Shown here in pieces: positions 7,577 to 15,684 of a stretch of 33,232 bases of DNA. Every line of letters starts with the position of its first letter. Within the stretch, counting starts at the first letter, position 1. Under the pieces are notes generated by a model. It was given only the letters and a program-made list of their open reading frames with translations. It was not told the DNA's origin and did not search any database. The DNA comes from an uncultured bacterium (GTDB lineage Bacteria; Bacteroidota; Bacteroidia; Sphingobacteriales; Sphingobacteriaceae). Both the position numbers and the translations under genes were made by a program. The stretch covers positions 1-33,232 of the forward strand of contig CAJBVG010000289.1 in the NCBI GenBank assembly GCA_903958995.1. The letters are read 5' to 3'.

Positions 7577-9247
7577 ATGAAACAAATATTCACCATTCTA
7601 GGATTATTGATTTGTTTATCGAATAGTTCTTTCGCTCAATTAGGTACAGGCTTACCTGAAAAATTTTCGCGGAAGGATTCTCTTCGCGGAACACTTAGCC
7701 CTGAAAGAGCTAATTATGATGTGACTTTCTATAATCTAGATATCAAAATTGATATCGAGAATAAATATATTTCTGGCTCTAACCTTATTCAATTTAAAGT
7801 ATTAAATAGTTTACCTGTTTTACAATTCGACTTGTTCGATAATTTAAAAATTAATAGTGTAGAGTGGGATGGAAAGAAATTAGAATTTAAAAGAGAATAT
7901 AATGCAGTGTTTGTTTCTTTTCCAACAGCATTAACCGCTGGAACATCGTCATCAATTAAAATTTATTATGAAGGAAACCCAATCATAGCTAAACGTGCAC
8001 CTTGGGATGGAGGCTTTGTTTTCAAAACAGACAAAAACGGCAAACCCTTTGTAGCTGTAGCTTGTCAAGGTACAGGTGCAAGTTTATGGTGGCCTACTAA
8101 AGATCATCAAAGTGATGAATCCGATAGTATGGCAATCAATATTACTAGCTCTTCTAATTTAGAAGAAGTTTCAAACGGCAGACTTCGTGCAAAAAAAGAA
8201 ATTGGAAATGGATACACTCGTTTCGAGTGGTTCGTATCTAGCCCAATAAACAATTATGATGTCAGTGTAAATATTGCTGATTATGCACATTGGACCGATC
8301 AATATAAAAGTAAAGTTGATGGCGAAAATTTATCTCTAGATTATTATGTTTTAAAAGACGATTTAGAAAAAGCGCAAAAACAATTTGAACAAGTGAAACC
8401 AATGATGGATGCTTTTGAAAAACGTTTTGGTAAATATCCTTTCTATGTAGATGGATATAAACTTGTACAAACTCCTTACTTGGGTATGGAACACCAAAGT
8501 TGTGTGGCTTATGGTAATCAATATAAAAATGGCTATTTAGGTTTCGATTTGTCGGGTTCTGGTGAAGGAAAAAAATTCGATTACATCATCATCCACGAAT
8601 CAGCTCACGAATGGTGGGGAAATTCAATCACCTCATATGATATTGCCGACATGTGGATACACGAAGGGTTTGGTCAATACTCCGAAACTGTTTACCTAGA
8701 AGAAATGTACGGGAAAGAAAGTGCTGTGAAATATTTGAATGGTCTGAAAAATGGTGTAGGTAATAAAGCTGCTATTATCGGTCCATATGGAGTAAACAAA
8801 GAAGGAAGTGGAGACATGTATCCTAAGGGAGCATTATTCCTTAATACACTTCGTAATTATATCGATAATGATTTAGTATGGTGGGATATTGTTGCCTCTC
8901 TTCAAAAAACATATCGCCATAAAAATATTTCTACAGAAGATGTGATGAATCTTATGAATGCTAAAAGCGGTAAAAATTTAAAACCTTATTTTGATGTCTA
9001 TTTAAGACAAGGTTCTTTGCCAATTTTTACTATTGAACTTCTAGAACAAAACAAAAGTGTTTTGGTAAAATATAGTTGGAATAATGTTGTTGATGGATTT
9101 GTATTACCAATCAATATTAAATTAAAAGGCTCTGAAGAAATTATCACTCTTAGTCCTGATAAAAAAGAAGTGTTAATACCAGGAGTAAATAAAGATCAAA
9201 TAGAAGTAGATAAAAGCAAAGCCTACTTTAAACTAGAATTGAAGTAA
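7577..9247 (+). CDS. Secreted M1-family zinc aminopeptidase
   Basis: This is a 556-residue metallopeptidase of the M1 (aminopeptidase N/leukotriene A4 hydrolase) family with a signal peptide, MKQIFTILGLLICLSNSSFAQ. After an N-terminal beta-domain (about 45-240), the catalytic region has the exopeptidase variant GMEH (GAMEN position), the zinc site HESAHEWWGN with His340 and His344, and the third ligand Glu363 after exactly 18 residues (IHEGFGQY). The family removes N-terminal amino acids, and export makes a role in peptide nutrition likely. The protein is shorter than PepN because the large C-terminal helical domain is absent, as in many secreted Bacteroidota members. It follows the Nudix gene closely and ends convergent to xseB. 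Confidence 0.94.
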   Translation: MKQIFTILGLLICLSNSSFAQLGTGLPEKFSRKDSLRGTLSPERANYDVTFYNLDIKIDIENKYISGSNLIQFKVLNSLPVLQFDLFDNLKINSVEWDGKKLEFKREYNAVFVSFPTALTAGTSSSIKIYYEGNPIIAKRAPWDGGFVFKTDKNGKPFVAVACQGTGASLWWPTKDHQSDESDSMAINITSSSNLEEVSNGRLRAKKEIGNGYTRFEWFVSSPINNYDVSVNIADYAHWTDQYKSKVDGENLSLDYYVLKDDLEKAQKQFEQVKPMMDAFEKRFGKYPFYVDGYKLVQTPYLGMEHQSCVAYGNQYKNGYLGFDLSGSGEGKKFDYIIIHESAHEWWGNSITSYDIADMWIHEGFGQYSETVYLEEMYGKESAVKYLNGLKNGVGNKAAIIGPYGVNKEGSGDMYPKGALFLNTLRNYIDNDLVWWDIVASLQKTYRHKNISTEDVMNLMNAKSGKNLKPYFDVYLRQGSLPIFTIELLEQNKSVLVKYSWNNVVDGFVLPINIKLKGSEEIITLSPDKKEVLIPGVNKDQIEVDKSKAYFKLELK

Positions 9248-9254
9248 ATGCGTA

Positions 9255-9279
9255 AATGTGCAGATTAAATTTGCACATT
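9255..9279. terminator. Hairpin between convergent M1 peptidase and xseB genes
   Basis: AATGTGCA (9255-9262) pairs perfectly with TGCACATT (9272-9279) around a 9-nt loop. It fills the 33-nt gap between two convergent stop codons. There is no long T tract, so it is a plausible but unproven bidirectional terminator. Confidence 0.5.
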
Positions 9280-9280
9280 G

Positions 9281-9493
9281 TTACTCAGGGATGCTTTTTC
9301 GTTCCATCTGTTTGATGATTTTGTTCACTTCAACTTCTGTTGAGCGAAGCTTTGCTTGACAAAATGTGATCAGCTCTGATGCGCGTTTTACTTTTTCTGC
9401 AAGCACATCAACAGACACCGTTTCATCTTCGATTTCTGAAGCAATTATTCTTAATTCTTCAAACGCCTGCTCATAGGTCATATTTTTTTCCAT
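9281..9493 (-). CDS. xseB: Exodeoxyribonuclease VII small subunit
   Basis: This is a 70-residue all-helical protein. It contains TYEQAFEELRIIASEIEDE and a later FCQAKLRSTEVEVNKII, the usual XseB pattern in which helices pack along the extended helix of XseA. Exonuclease VII degrades single-stranded DNA in both directions. The start at 9493 overlaps the end of xseA by 23 nt; an alternative ATG at 9481 (MTYEQAF) would overlap by 11 nt and matches the usual family start at least as well. The overlap indicates coupled translation with the large subunit. Confidence 0.93.
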   Translation of the reverse strand: MEKNMTYEQAFEELRIIASEIEDETVSVDVLAEKVKRASELITFCQAKLRSTEVEVNKIIKQMERKSIPE

Positions 9494-10844
9494 CGGTTTC
9501 TTTTTTATCGGTTACAGTAGCATCTATTTCAGATTGATACATGTTTATTTTCAATTTGCTTCCTTCTTGTATTTGCTCTGCATTCATGAGTACTTTATCA
9601 TCCATACTTATTATGGCAAAGCCTTTCTTTAAAATATTCGCCGGACTCATTAGCTTCATTACTTTTACATAATGATTAATTACACTGGATTTGTTTGTGA
9701 TATATTTTTGAGATTGATTGAATAAATTTTGTTGAATAAAATCAAGTGTTTGCAATTTTCGTTGGACCACTAAATTAGGTTTGTTTGTAATGGTAGCCGC
9801 AGATACTCGCAACAGTTCTTGCTGTTCGTTTAAGAGGTACTGAACATTTCCAATTACACTACCTTTAATTTCGTTGATTTCAGAAATAGCCTTGCTTAGT
9901 AATTGTTGGCTTTTAATTAAAATGTTGTTTTGAAATAGTAATACTTGCTCTTCGAATTTTCTATTATGTGAGATAATTAACTCTGCACATTTTGTTGGTG
10001 TTTTCGTTGGGCTATGTGCCATCATATCTACTATACTCACATCTTTATGGTGACCAATTCCTGTTATGATGGGTATGGGAAACCTTGCAACTGCTCTTGA
10101 TAAATTATAGGTATCGAATACCAAGAAATCTGTTTTTGCACCACCACCACGAATCATTACCACGCAATCGTATTTCTTTCCAGAAGTATAAATTGAAATT
10201 AAAGTATTAATCAATTCCTTCTCTGCATCTTTCCCTTGAACTGATGAAAAATAATTATCGATTTCAAATTTATATTGATGTTGATTGTTTTGCATCGTAT
10301 GTGCAAAATCTGTATACCCCTCAGAATTTGGCGATGCTACTAATGCGATTTTTTGAATTACATTGGGTAAATTTAGTTGTTTGTTTTTAGTAATAAACTC
10401 ATCGTCTACTAAAAAAATACAATCTTCATTATCACGAACTAAACGCAATAAAGTATCGCGTCTTTGTTTTTCAATATTCCCTAATGTAAATGACGGATCA
10501 ATTTCTATAAGAGTAAGTGACAAACCATATAAGGAATGGTATTCTACTTTTACTTTTATTAATACTTGAATTCCCGATTGAAATGCTTGTCCGGTTTGAT
10601 TTTGAAATTGCTCAATACTAGCAGAACCTTCCGACCACGATTTAGCTTTAAACTTTGCTACTTCAACTTCTGAATTAGCACTCTTTTCTACTAAGTCGAA
10701 ATAATGCCGATCTGTATCTTGATAGAATTTGTGTCCAGAAACCTCCGCAACAATCCAATAATATTCCGTTGCAAAAGCTTGCTTAAATACTTGCTCAATT
10801 CTACGAGATAAATCAGATAGTTTTATGTAGGCGATCTCTTCCAC
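9471..10844 (-). CDS. xseA: Exodeoxyribonuclease VII large subunit
   Basis: This is the 457-residue catalytic subunit of the single-strand-specific exonuclease VII. The N-terminal OB-fold (about 1-105) includes WIVAEVSGHKFYQDTDRHYFDL. The central nuclease domain has IALVASPNSEGYTDF, VVMIRGGGAKTDFLVFD and FPIPIITGIGHHKDVSIVD, then HSPTKTPTKCAELI, all typical XseA landmarks. A long coiled-coil segment follows (about 300-400). The start codon is GTG at 10842-10844; an in-frame stop lies five codons upstream, so no longer form is possible. The gene begins 12 nt after the stop of the metallopeptidase-like gene and overlaps xseB, so the three form an operon. Confidence 0.94.
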   Translation of the reverse strand: MEEIAYIKLSDLSRRIEQVFKQAFATEYYWIVAEVSGHKFYQDTDRHYFDLVEKSANSEVEVAKFKAKSWSEGSASIEQFQNQTGQAFQSGIQVLIKVKVEYHSLYGLSLTLIEIDPSFTLGNIEKQRRDTLLRLVRDNEDCIFLVDDEFITKNKQLNLPNVIQKIALVASPNSEGYTDFAHTMQNNQHQYKFEIDNYFSSVQGKDAEKELINTLISIYTSGKKYDCVVMIRGGGAKTDFLVFDTYNLSRAVARFPIPIITGIGHHKDVSIVDMMAHSPTKTPTKCAELIISHNRKFEEQVLLFQNNILIKSQQLLSKAISEINEIKGSVIGNVQYLLNEQQELLRVSAATITNKPNLVVQRKLQTLDFIQQNLFNQSQKYITNKSSVINHYVKVMKLMSPANILKKGFAIISMDDKVLMNAEQIQEGSKLKINMYQSEIDATVTDKKETDGKKYDL

Positions 10845-10856
10845 AAGACTAAGGTA

Positions 10857-11474
10857 CTATTTCATCCTTTGTTTTATTTCCTCCGGAAGTAAATAATTTT
10901 TCTTTTTAAATGCAATATATTCCGCGGATGCTTTAGAATGATTAATTACATAATTTGTAAAAGCATATAATTCTTCACCAAGTCCACGATTAATTACACT
11001 TTCATCCGTAGCCTTCTCTAAATTCATATGGTATTGAGGTGAACATTCGTACATCAAGCCACAACCCAAAATAGATAAGTTGCTTTGGCTTTCGAAATAC
11101 ACCACATGAGCTAACTCGTGAGCAATTAACCCAACCTGTTGCTTTAAGCTTAGCTCGTTATATGATACTGCTCCATACTTTGTTGCATCCGAATTAATAT
11201 AGATAACGTAAGACCTCTGAAATAACAATGCCGATTTAAGTTCGGGCATTGTAGACATTGTAGTAGAAATCTCTTTGTATTCGAAATTGATTTTAGTGTT
11301 TTTTAATTCAGGATAAAAAGATAATGCGATAATGGCAGGAGCTTCAATTTCTTTAAGAATCTTCTTGTTATACCCAAAAGTAGCTATCATTTCACGATAA
11401 GATGTGGTATTAGGATTTGCAAAAGAACTTTTTGCAATTACCATAACTATAACAAATACTAATACCCTGCGCAT
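10857..11474 (-). CDS. Exported HELAH putative zinc metallopeptidase, family not recognised
   Basis: A 205-residue product, starting at the ATG of 11474 because this gives a signal peptide (MRRVLVFVIVMVIAKSSFAN). It contains GLIAHELAHVVYFES with the zinc motif HELAH at 119-123. About 30 residues later NLEKATDESVINRG offers Glu153, Asp157 or Glu158 as a third ligand, in the manner of gluzincins. An in-frame upstream start at 11603 would put 43 poorly matching residues before the signal peptide, so it was rejected. The combination of HEXXH with a downstream E-x3-DE suggests a small periplasmic protease, but I cannot assign a named family. It is first in the run leading to xseA and divergent from the TonB-domain gene. 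Confidence 0.65.
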   Translation of the reverse strand: MRRVLVFVIVMVIAKSSFANPNTTSYREMIATFGYNKKILKEIEAPAIIALSFYPELKNTKINFEYKEISTTMSTMPELKSALLFQRSYVIYINSDATKYGAVSYNELSLKQQVGLIAHELAHVVYFESQSNLSILGCGLMYECSPQYHMNLEKATDESVINRGLGEELYAFTNYVINHSKASAEYIAFKKKNYLLPEEIKQRMK

Positions 11475-11496
11475 TCTTAAAAGTACTAATTTGCCC

Positions 11497-11526
11497 TTGA
11501 TTTTCAAACCATTATGCGTATATTTC
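11497..11526 (+). promoter_or_regulatory. Candidate promoter for the TonB-domain gene
   Basis: TTG (11497-11499), a 19-nt spacer and TATATTTC (11519-11526) approximate the Bacteroidota TTG/TAnnTTTG promoter with one mismatch at the last base. The ATG follows 15 nt later, implying a very short leader. Confidence 0.4.
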
Positions 11527-11541
11527 GTAAAATAGATTATC

Positions 11542-11940
11542 ATGAAAAAGCTAATTCTCGGTGTACTCTTTATTTTCTTTGGTTGTATTGCGCAACAAAG
11601 CATTGCACAAACTTCAACTGTTGATGATAATACTGTTTATACTAGAGTAGATAAAATGCCAGAATTCCCGGGTGGACAAGTAGCATTAGTAAAATTTCTA
11701 AGTAAGAATATTAAGTATCCGGAAAAATTTAAAAAAGAAAAAATTAATGGACGTGTCTTCGTTTCATTTGTAATCGACAAAACGGGGAAAGTCATAAAAG
11801 CAAAAATTGAAAAAAGTTTAAATGAACTTTGCGATGCCGAAGCATTGAGAGTAATCAATAAAATGCCAGATTGGATTCCTGGAGAAAAAAATGGGGAGAA
11901 GGTTGCTGTTCAGTTTGGCTTACCTGTGAACTTTGAATAA
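11542..11940 (+). CDS. TonB C-terminal domain protein
   Basis: A 132-residue exported protein: signal peptide MKKLILGVLFIFFGCIAQQSIAQ, a short linker, then a TonB C-terminal domain at about 40-131. The marks are MPEFPGGQVALVKFLSKNIKYP, GRVFVSFVIDKTGKV and ALRVINKMPDWIPGEKNGEKV with a final VPVNF-like LPVNFE, all usual in Bacteroidota TonB domains. It lacks the N-terminal membrane anchor and proline-rich spacer of a true energy transducer, so it is probably a stand-alone periplasmic TonB-domain protein. A lipobox-like FFGC (11-14 region) makes lipoprotein processing possible instead of cleavage after AQ. It is convergent with sdhB. Confidence 0.88.
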   Translation: MKKLILGVLFIFFGCIAQQSIAQTSTVDDNTVYTRVDKMPEFPGGQVALVKFLSKNIKYPEKFKKEKINGRVFVSFVIDKTGKVIKAKIEKSLNELCDAEALRVINKMPDWIPGEKNGEKVAVQFGLPVNFE

Positions 11941-11950
11941 AGAAACAAGT

Positions 11951-11996
11951 ATTGAGATATGAGATATGAGAAATCTCTCAAATCTCATATCTCAAT
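11951..11996. repeat. Heptamer-word hairpin (TGAGATA), probable bidirectional terminator
   Basis: A perfect 15-bp inverted repeat (11951-11965 with 11982-11996) surrounds a 16-nt loop. The left side is built of tandem 7-mers: TGAGATA at 11953-11959 and 11960-11966, then TGAGAAA. It occupies the gap between the convergent TonB-domain and sdhB genes and is one of seven tandem-word hairpins in the window. Confidence 0.8.
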
Positions 11997-12004
11997 TCTT
12001 ACAA

Positions 12005-12766
12005 CTAGTTATTAGATGCTACGCTCGCTACTAAGAAGTCGCGGTTCATGCGTGCAATATTCGATAATGAAATTCCCTTAGGACATTCTGCTTCACAAGC
12101 ACCAGTGTTTGTACAATTACCAAATCCTTCAGCATCCATTTGCGCTACCATGTTTTGAACACGCATGTAACGCTCAGGTTGTCCTTGAGGTAATAAAGCT
12201 AATTGAGAAACTTTTGCAGAAACGAATAACATTGCTGATGCATTTTTACAAGCAGCAACACATGCTCCACAACCAATACATGCAGCAGCGTCAAATGCTA
12301 AGTCTGCTTCTTCTTTACCAATTGGCAACGAGTTTGCATCTTGAGCATTTCCTGTATTCACAGAAACGAAACCACCTGCAGCAATAACACGATCAAATGC
12401 TGAACGATCAACAGTTAAATCCTTAATTACAGGGAAAGCTTGCGCTCTCCATGGTTCGATAACAATAGTGTCGCCATCTTTAAATGAACGCATGTGTAAT
12501 TGACATGTAGTAATTTTTTCTTTCGGACCATGAGGACGGCCATTAATATATAAACTACACATTCCACAAATACCTTCTCTACAATCGTGATCGAATGCAA
12601 TAGGGTCTTCGTTTTTATTAATTAATTGCTCATTTAATATGTCAATCATTTCTAAGAACGACATATCTGGTGAAATATCTTTTACTTGGTAAGTAACTAA
12701 TTTACCATCTGTATTTGCATTTTTTTGTCTCCACACTTTTAGTGTTAGATTCATATTTCCACTCAT
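12005..12766 (-). CDS. sdhB: Succinate dehydrogenase/fumarate reductase iron-sulfur subunit
   Basis: This 253-residue electron-transfer subunit links the flavoprotein to the membrane cytochrome b. All cluster ligands are present: Cys62, Cys67, Cys70 and Cys88 (CREGICGMC, then TTC) for [2Fe-2S]; Cys163, 166, 169 (CIGCGAC) and Cys173; and Cys218, 224 and 228 ([11 protein letters not shown]) for the [4Fe-4S] and [3Fe-4S] centres. It works in complex II at the inner membrane, in the TCA cycle and respiration. It is the last gene of sdhCAB. The 90-nt gap from sdhA holds an octamer-word hairpin, which could adjust its expression relative to sdhA. Confidence 0.96.
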   Translation of the reverse strand: MSGNMNLTLKVWRQKNANTDGKLVTYQVKDISPDMSFLEMIDILNEQLINKNEDPIAFDHDCREGICGMCSLYINGRPHGPKEKITTCQLHMRSFKDGDTIVIEPWRAQAFPVIKDLTVDRSAFDRVIAAGGFVSVNTGNAQDANSLPIGKEEADLAFDAAACIGCGACVAACKNASAMLFVSAKVSQLALLPQGQPERYMRVQNMVAQMDAEGFGNCTNTGACEAECPKGISLSNIARMNRDFLVASVASNN

Positions 12767-12790
12767 AGTATTAGTGTTTATTTTTTGTTT

Positions 12791-12856
12791 GTTATTATGT
12801 TATTGAGTTATGAAGTTATTAGGTTTATTAACCCAATAACGAAATAACCTAATGAC
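12791..12856. repeat. Octamer-word hairpin GTTATTNN inside the sdh operon
   Basis: The left arm consists of consecutive 8-nt units starting GTTATT at 12791, 12799 and 12815, with GTTATGAA at 12807. Bases 12791-12811 pair with 12836-12856 with 17 Watson-Crick and one G-T pair out of 21. The right arm ends on the base before the sdhA stop codon. Bases 12791-12811 are 20/21 identical to the reverse complement of 30154-30174, an arm beside the four-helix-bundle gene. On the sdhA-sdhB transcript the hairpin could act in attenuation, processing or mRNA stability. Confidence 0.75.
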
Positions 12857-14839
12857 CTATTTATAGCTACGTTGAGCAATTTTAATATTCTCGTATTTCA
12901 ACTCTTCTTTGTGAAGTGATGGTTCTGCATCTAATCCTTTAAACTCCCAATTAGAAACATACGCGAATTTTTCATCATCACGCATTGCTTCACCTTCTTC
13001 AGTTTGGAATTCTTCGCGGAAGTGACCACCACAAGATTCGTTTCTATCCAACGCATCTTTACACATTAATTCACCCAGCTCAATAAAATCCGCAACTCGT
13101 CCTGCTTTTTCTAATTCAGGATTAAATTCATCGGCAGTACCTGTAACACGTACATCCGACCAAAACTCTTTACGTATTTGTTGTATTTCTGTAATCGCTT
13201 CTTTTAATCCTTCAGCGTTACGAGCCATACCACATTTATCCCACATAATTTTTCCTAAGCGCTTGTGGAAATGATCCACCGACTTCGTTCCTTTTATGTT
13301 GAATAAATTTTCGATTTGTGATTTTACTTTATTTTCTGCTTCTACAAATGCTTCATGATTTGTATCAATTGCTTTTGTTGCAATTTCTTTTGATAAATAA
13401 CTTCCGATAGTATAAGGAATAACGAAGTATCCATCGGCTAATCCTTGCATCAATGCAGATGCACCTAAACGATTCGCACCATGGTCAGAGAAGTTTGCTT
13501 CTCCTAATGCGTACAAACCTGGTACAGTTGTCATCAAATTATAATCAACCCATAAACCACCCATAGTATAATGCACTGCTGGGTAAATTCTCATTGGTTG
13601 CTCGTATGGATTTTCACCAGTAATTTGCTGATACATATCGAACAAGTTTCCGTATTTCTCTTTCACAACTTCTTTACCCATGCGGATTATTTCTTCTTCA
13701 GTTGGACTGTGCATATTGCGTTTGCTTGCTTCAACATTACCATAACGTTTAATGTTATAAGCAAAATCTAAATATACCGCCATCTTAGAAGTACCTACTC
13801 CGTAACCAGCATCACATCTTTCTTTTGCAGCTCTCGATGCAACGTCACGTGGTACTAAGTTTCCGAAAGCTGGATATCTTCTTTCTAAATAATAATCTCT
13901 TTCTTCTTCTGGAATTTCAACAGGGTTACGAGTATCACCTTGCTTTTTAGGAACCCAAATTCTACCATCATTACGTAAGGACTCAGACATCAATGTAAGT
14001 TTTGATTGATGATCTCCTGAAACCGGAATACATGTTGGGTGAATTTGTGTAAAGCATGGGTTACCAAAAAATGCTCCTTGCTTGTAAGCTTTCCAAGCTG
14101 CAGTAACATTTGATCCCATCGCATTTGTAGATAAATAGAATACGTTTCCGTAACCACCTGTACATAATAGTACGGCATGTCCGAAGTGACGCTCTAATTT
14201 ACCAGTAACTAAATCTCTTGCAATAATACCTCTACATACACCATCAATTTTTACGACGTCTAACATTTCATGGCGAGTGTACATTTTAACTGAACCCATA
14301 CCAACCTGACGTTGTAATGATGAATATGCTCCTAGTAATAATTGTTGTCCGGTTTGACCAGCTGCGTAAAATGTACGTTGAACTTGAGTACCACCAAATG
14401 AACGGTTAGATAATAAGCCTCCGTATTCACGAGCAAATGGAACACCTTGAGCAACACATTGGTCGATGATGCTTGAACTCACTTCTGCTAAACGATATAC
14501 GTTCGCTTCACGAGCACGATAGTCACCACCTTTAATCGTATCATAAAATAAACGGTAAACAGAGTCACCATCATTTTGATAATTTTTTGCTGCATTAATA
14601 CCACCCTGTGCTGCAATTGAATGCGCGCGACGAGCAGAATCTTGAAAACAAAAAACTTTTACTTTGTAACCAAGCTCAGCTAATGCTGAAGCAGCTGATG
14701 CTCCGGCAAGACCTGATCCTACTACGATTACTTCTAAATTTCTTTTGTTAGAAGGATTTACCAATGGAACTGTAGAACGATATTTCGTCCACTTTTGCTC
14801 CAATGTTCCTTCTGGTATTTTAGCATCTAATACTGACAT
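12857..14839 (-). CDS. sdhA: Succinate dehydrogenase/fumarate reductase flavoprotein subunit
   Basis: This 660-residue catalytic subunit oxidises succinate to fumarate (or does the reverse). The FAD-binding [10 protein letters not shown] starts at 41, and [15 protein letters not shown] contains His73, the expected site of covalent FAD attachment. The active-site region has [10 protein letters not shown], and the C-terminal FAD loop reads [20 protein letters not shown]. Length and motifs match the B. subtilis/epsilonproteobacterial type with a single cytochrome b anchor, consistent with sdhC next door and no sdhD. The gene lies 29 nt after sdhC. The subunit sits on the cytoplasmic face of complex II. 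The reaction direction in vivo cannot be read from sequence. Confidence 0.96.
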   Translation of the reverse strand: MSVLDAKIPEGTLEQKWTKYRSTVPLVNPSNKRNLEVIVVGSGLAGASAASALAELGYKVKVFCFQDSARRAHSIAAQGGINAAKNYQNDGDSVYRLFYDTIKGGDYRAREANVYRLAEVSSSIIDQCVAQGVPFAREYGGLLSNRSFGGTQVQRTFYAAGQTGQQLLLGAYSSLQRQVGMGSVKMYTRHEMLDVVKIDGVCRGIIARDLVTGKLERHFGHAVLLCTGGYGNVFYLSTNAMGSNVTAAWKAYKQGAFFGNPCFTQIHPTCIPVSGDHQSKLTLMSESLRNDGRIWVPKKQGDTRNPVEIPEEERDYYLERRYPAFGNLVPRDVASRAAKERCDAGYGVGTSKMAVYLDFAYNIKRYGNVEASKRNMHSPTEEEIIRMGKEVVKEKYGNLFDMYQQITGENPYEQPMRIYPAVHYTMGGLWVDYNLMTTVPGLYALGEANFSDHGANRLGASALMQGLADGYFVIPYTIGSYLSKEIATKAIDTNHEAFVEAENKVKSQIENLFNIKGTKSVDHFHKRLGKIMWDKCGMARNAEGLKEAITEIQQIRKEFWSDVRVTGTADEFNPELEKAGRVADFIELGELMCKDALDRNESCGGHFREEFQTEEGEAMRDDEKFAYVSNWEFKGLDAEPSLHKEELKYENIKIAQRSYK

Positions 14840-14868
14840 ATCTTAGATTTTATTTTTCTGTAAATAAC

Positions 14869-15537
14869 TTATTTTATCCAACCGAAATGCATTGCAATTG
14901 GCATTGCTGCAAATAATAGTGGAATGATTATCGAATAAACATATCCAAAAGTTTTAATTGCCGGTGTGTACTTCTTGTGATTCCAACCCATTGATTGAAA
15001 TGCTGAAGATACTCCATGCATTAAGTGATATGATAATGATAAACATCCTAAAACGTATACCACAACAACCATTGGATTAACGAACACTTCTTTCATCTCA
15101 TTGAAAAGAGTTTCTTTTCCACTAGTGATCTCGTCTGTGAATCTACTCACTACCCAAAAATGACGTAGGTGAATGATTAAGAAAATTAACAATAGTGTTC
15201 CTAATAATCCCATTGAACGTGAATACCATTTGCTGTTTGCTGATGCATTGCTTACGGCATAACCAACTGGACGAGCTTTGCGATTGTCTGCCCATAACAT
15301 TAACCCATCTAAAATGTGAGCTAATAATCCTAGCATTAAACCAACCTCAGCGGTACGTATTATCCAATTCGTGCCCATAAATTCAGCTGCACTCTCAAAA
15401 AGATGCCCTCCATCATTTACAAATATCAAGGCATTGATACCCGCATGTACGATTAAAAAGGTAACTAATAAAAGACCTGTGATTCCCATAAGGTACTTTT
15501 TACCAAGGGAAGATTTGAACAGTTTACTATTACTCAT
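14869..15537 (-). CDS. sdhC: Succinate dehydrogenase cytochrome b (b558-type) membrane subunit
   Basis: This 222-residue integral membrane anchor probably carries two hemes and passes electrons to menaquinone. About five hydrophobic segments are visible: GLLLVTFLIVHAGINALIF, WIIRTAEVGLMLGLLAHILD, SMGLLGTLLLIFLIIHLRHF, VVVVYVLGCLSLSYHLMHGV and a final IIIPLLFAAMPIAMHFGW. Histidines recur in the helices at positions suited to heme ligation. The start at 15537 (MSNSKLFKSSLGKKYLMG) fits the family; an upstream in-frame start at 15573 is less likely. It is first in sdhCAB and has an exact -7 promoter box upstream. Confidence 0.93.
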   Translation of the reverse strand: MSNSKLFKSSLGKKYLMGITGLLLVTFLIVHAGINALIFVNDGGHLFESAAEFMGTNWIIRTAEVGLMLGLLAHILDGLMLWADNRKARPVGYAVSNASANSKWYSRSMGLLGTLLLIFLIIHLRHFWVVSRFTDEITSGKETLFNEMKEVFVNPMVVVVYVLGCLSLSYHLMHGVSSAFQSMGWNHKKYTPAIKTFGYVYSIIIPLLFAAMPIAMHFGWIK

Positions 15538-15570
15538 AATGTGTTTTTTATCTGATTTTACTGTTAAAAG

Positions 15571-15578
15571 CAAATGTA
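15571..15578 (-). promoter_or_regulatory. Bacteroidota-type -7 promoter box for sdhCAB
   Basis: On the minus strand the box reads TACATTTG, an exact TAnnTTTG match, about 33 nt upstream of the sdhC ATG. No clear -33 TTG is visible at the expected spacing. Confidence 0.45.
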
Positions 15579-15684
15579 TCTAATATGTAACATTAGTAGG
15601 GGAAATATAAAAATTTAGACTGATTCTAATTTGAGCTTTTAAGCCTTGTATCATACCACTTTACAGGTTGAAACAAATACAGAA

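Noticed and set aside
9255-9279. Member of the tandem-word hairpin family
   Set aside because: It is a simple 8-bp hairpin without repeated words, so it was listed only as a possible terminator.
11475-11603. Upstream extension of the HELAH protein
   Set aside because: It would place 43 residues ahead of a clear signal peptide and overlap the divergent TonB-domain gene.
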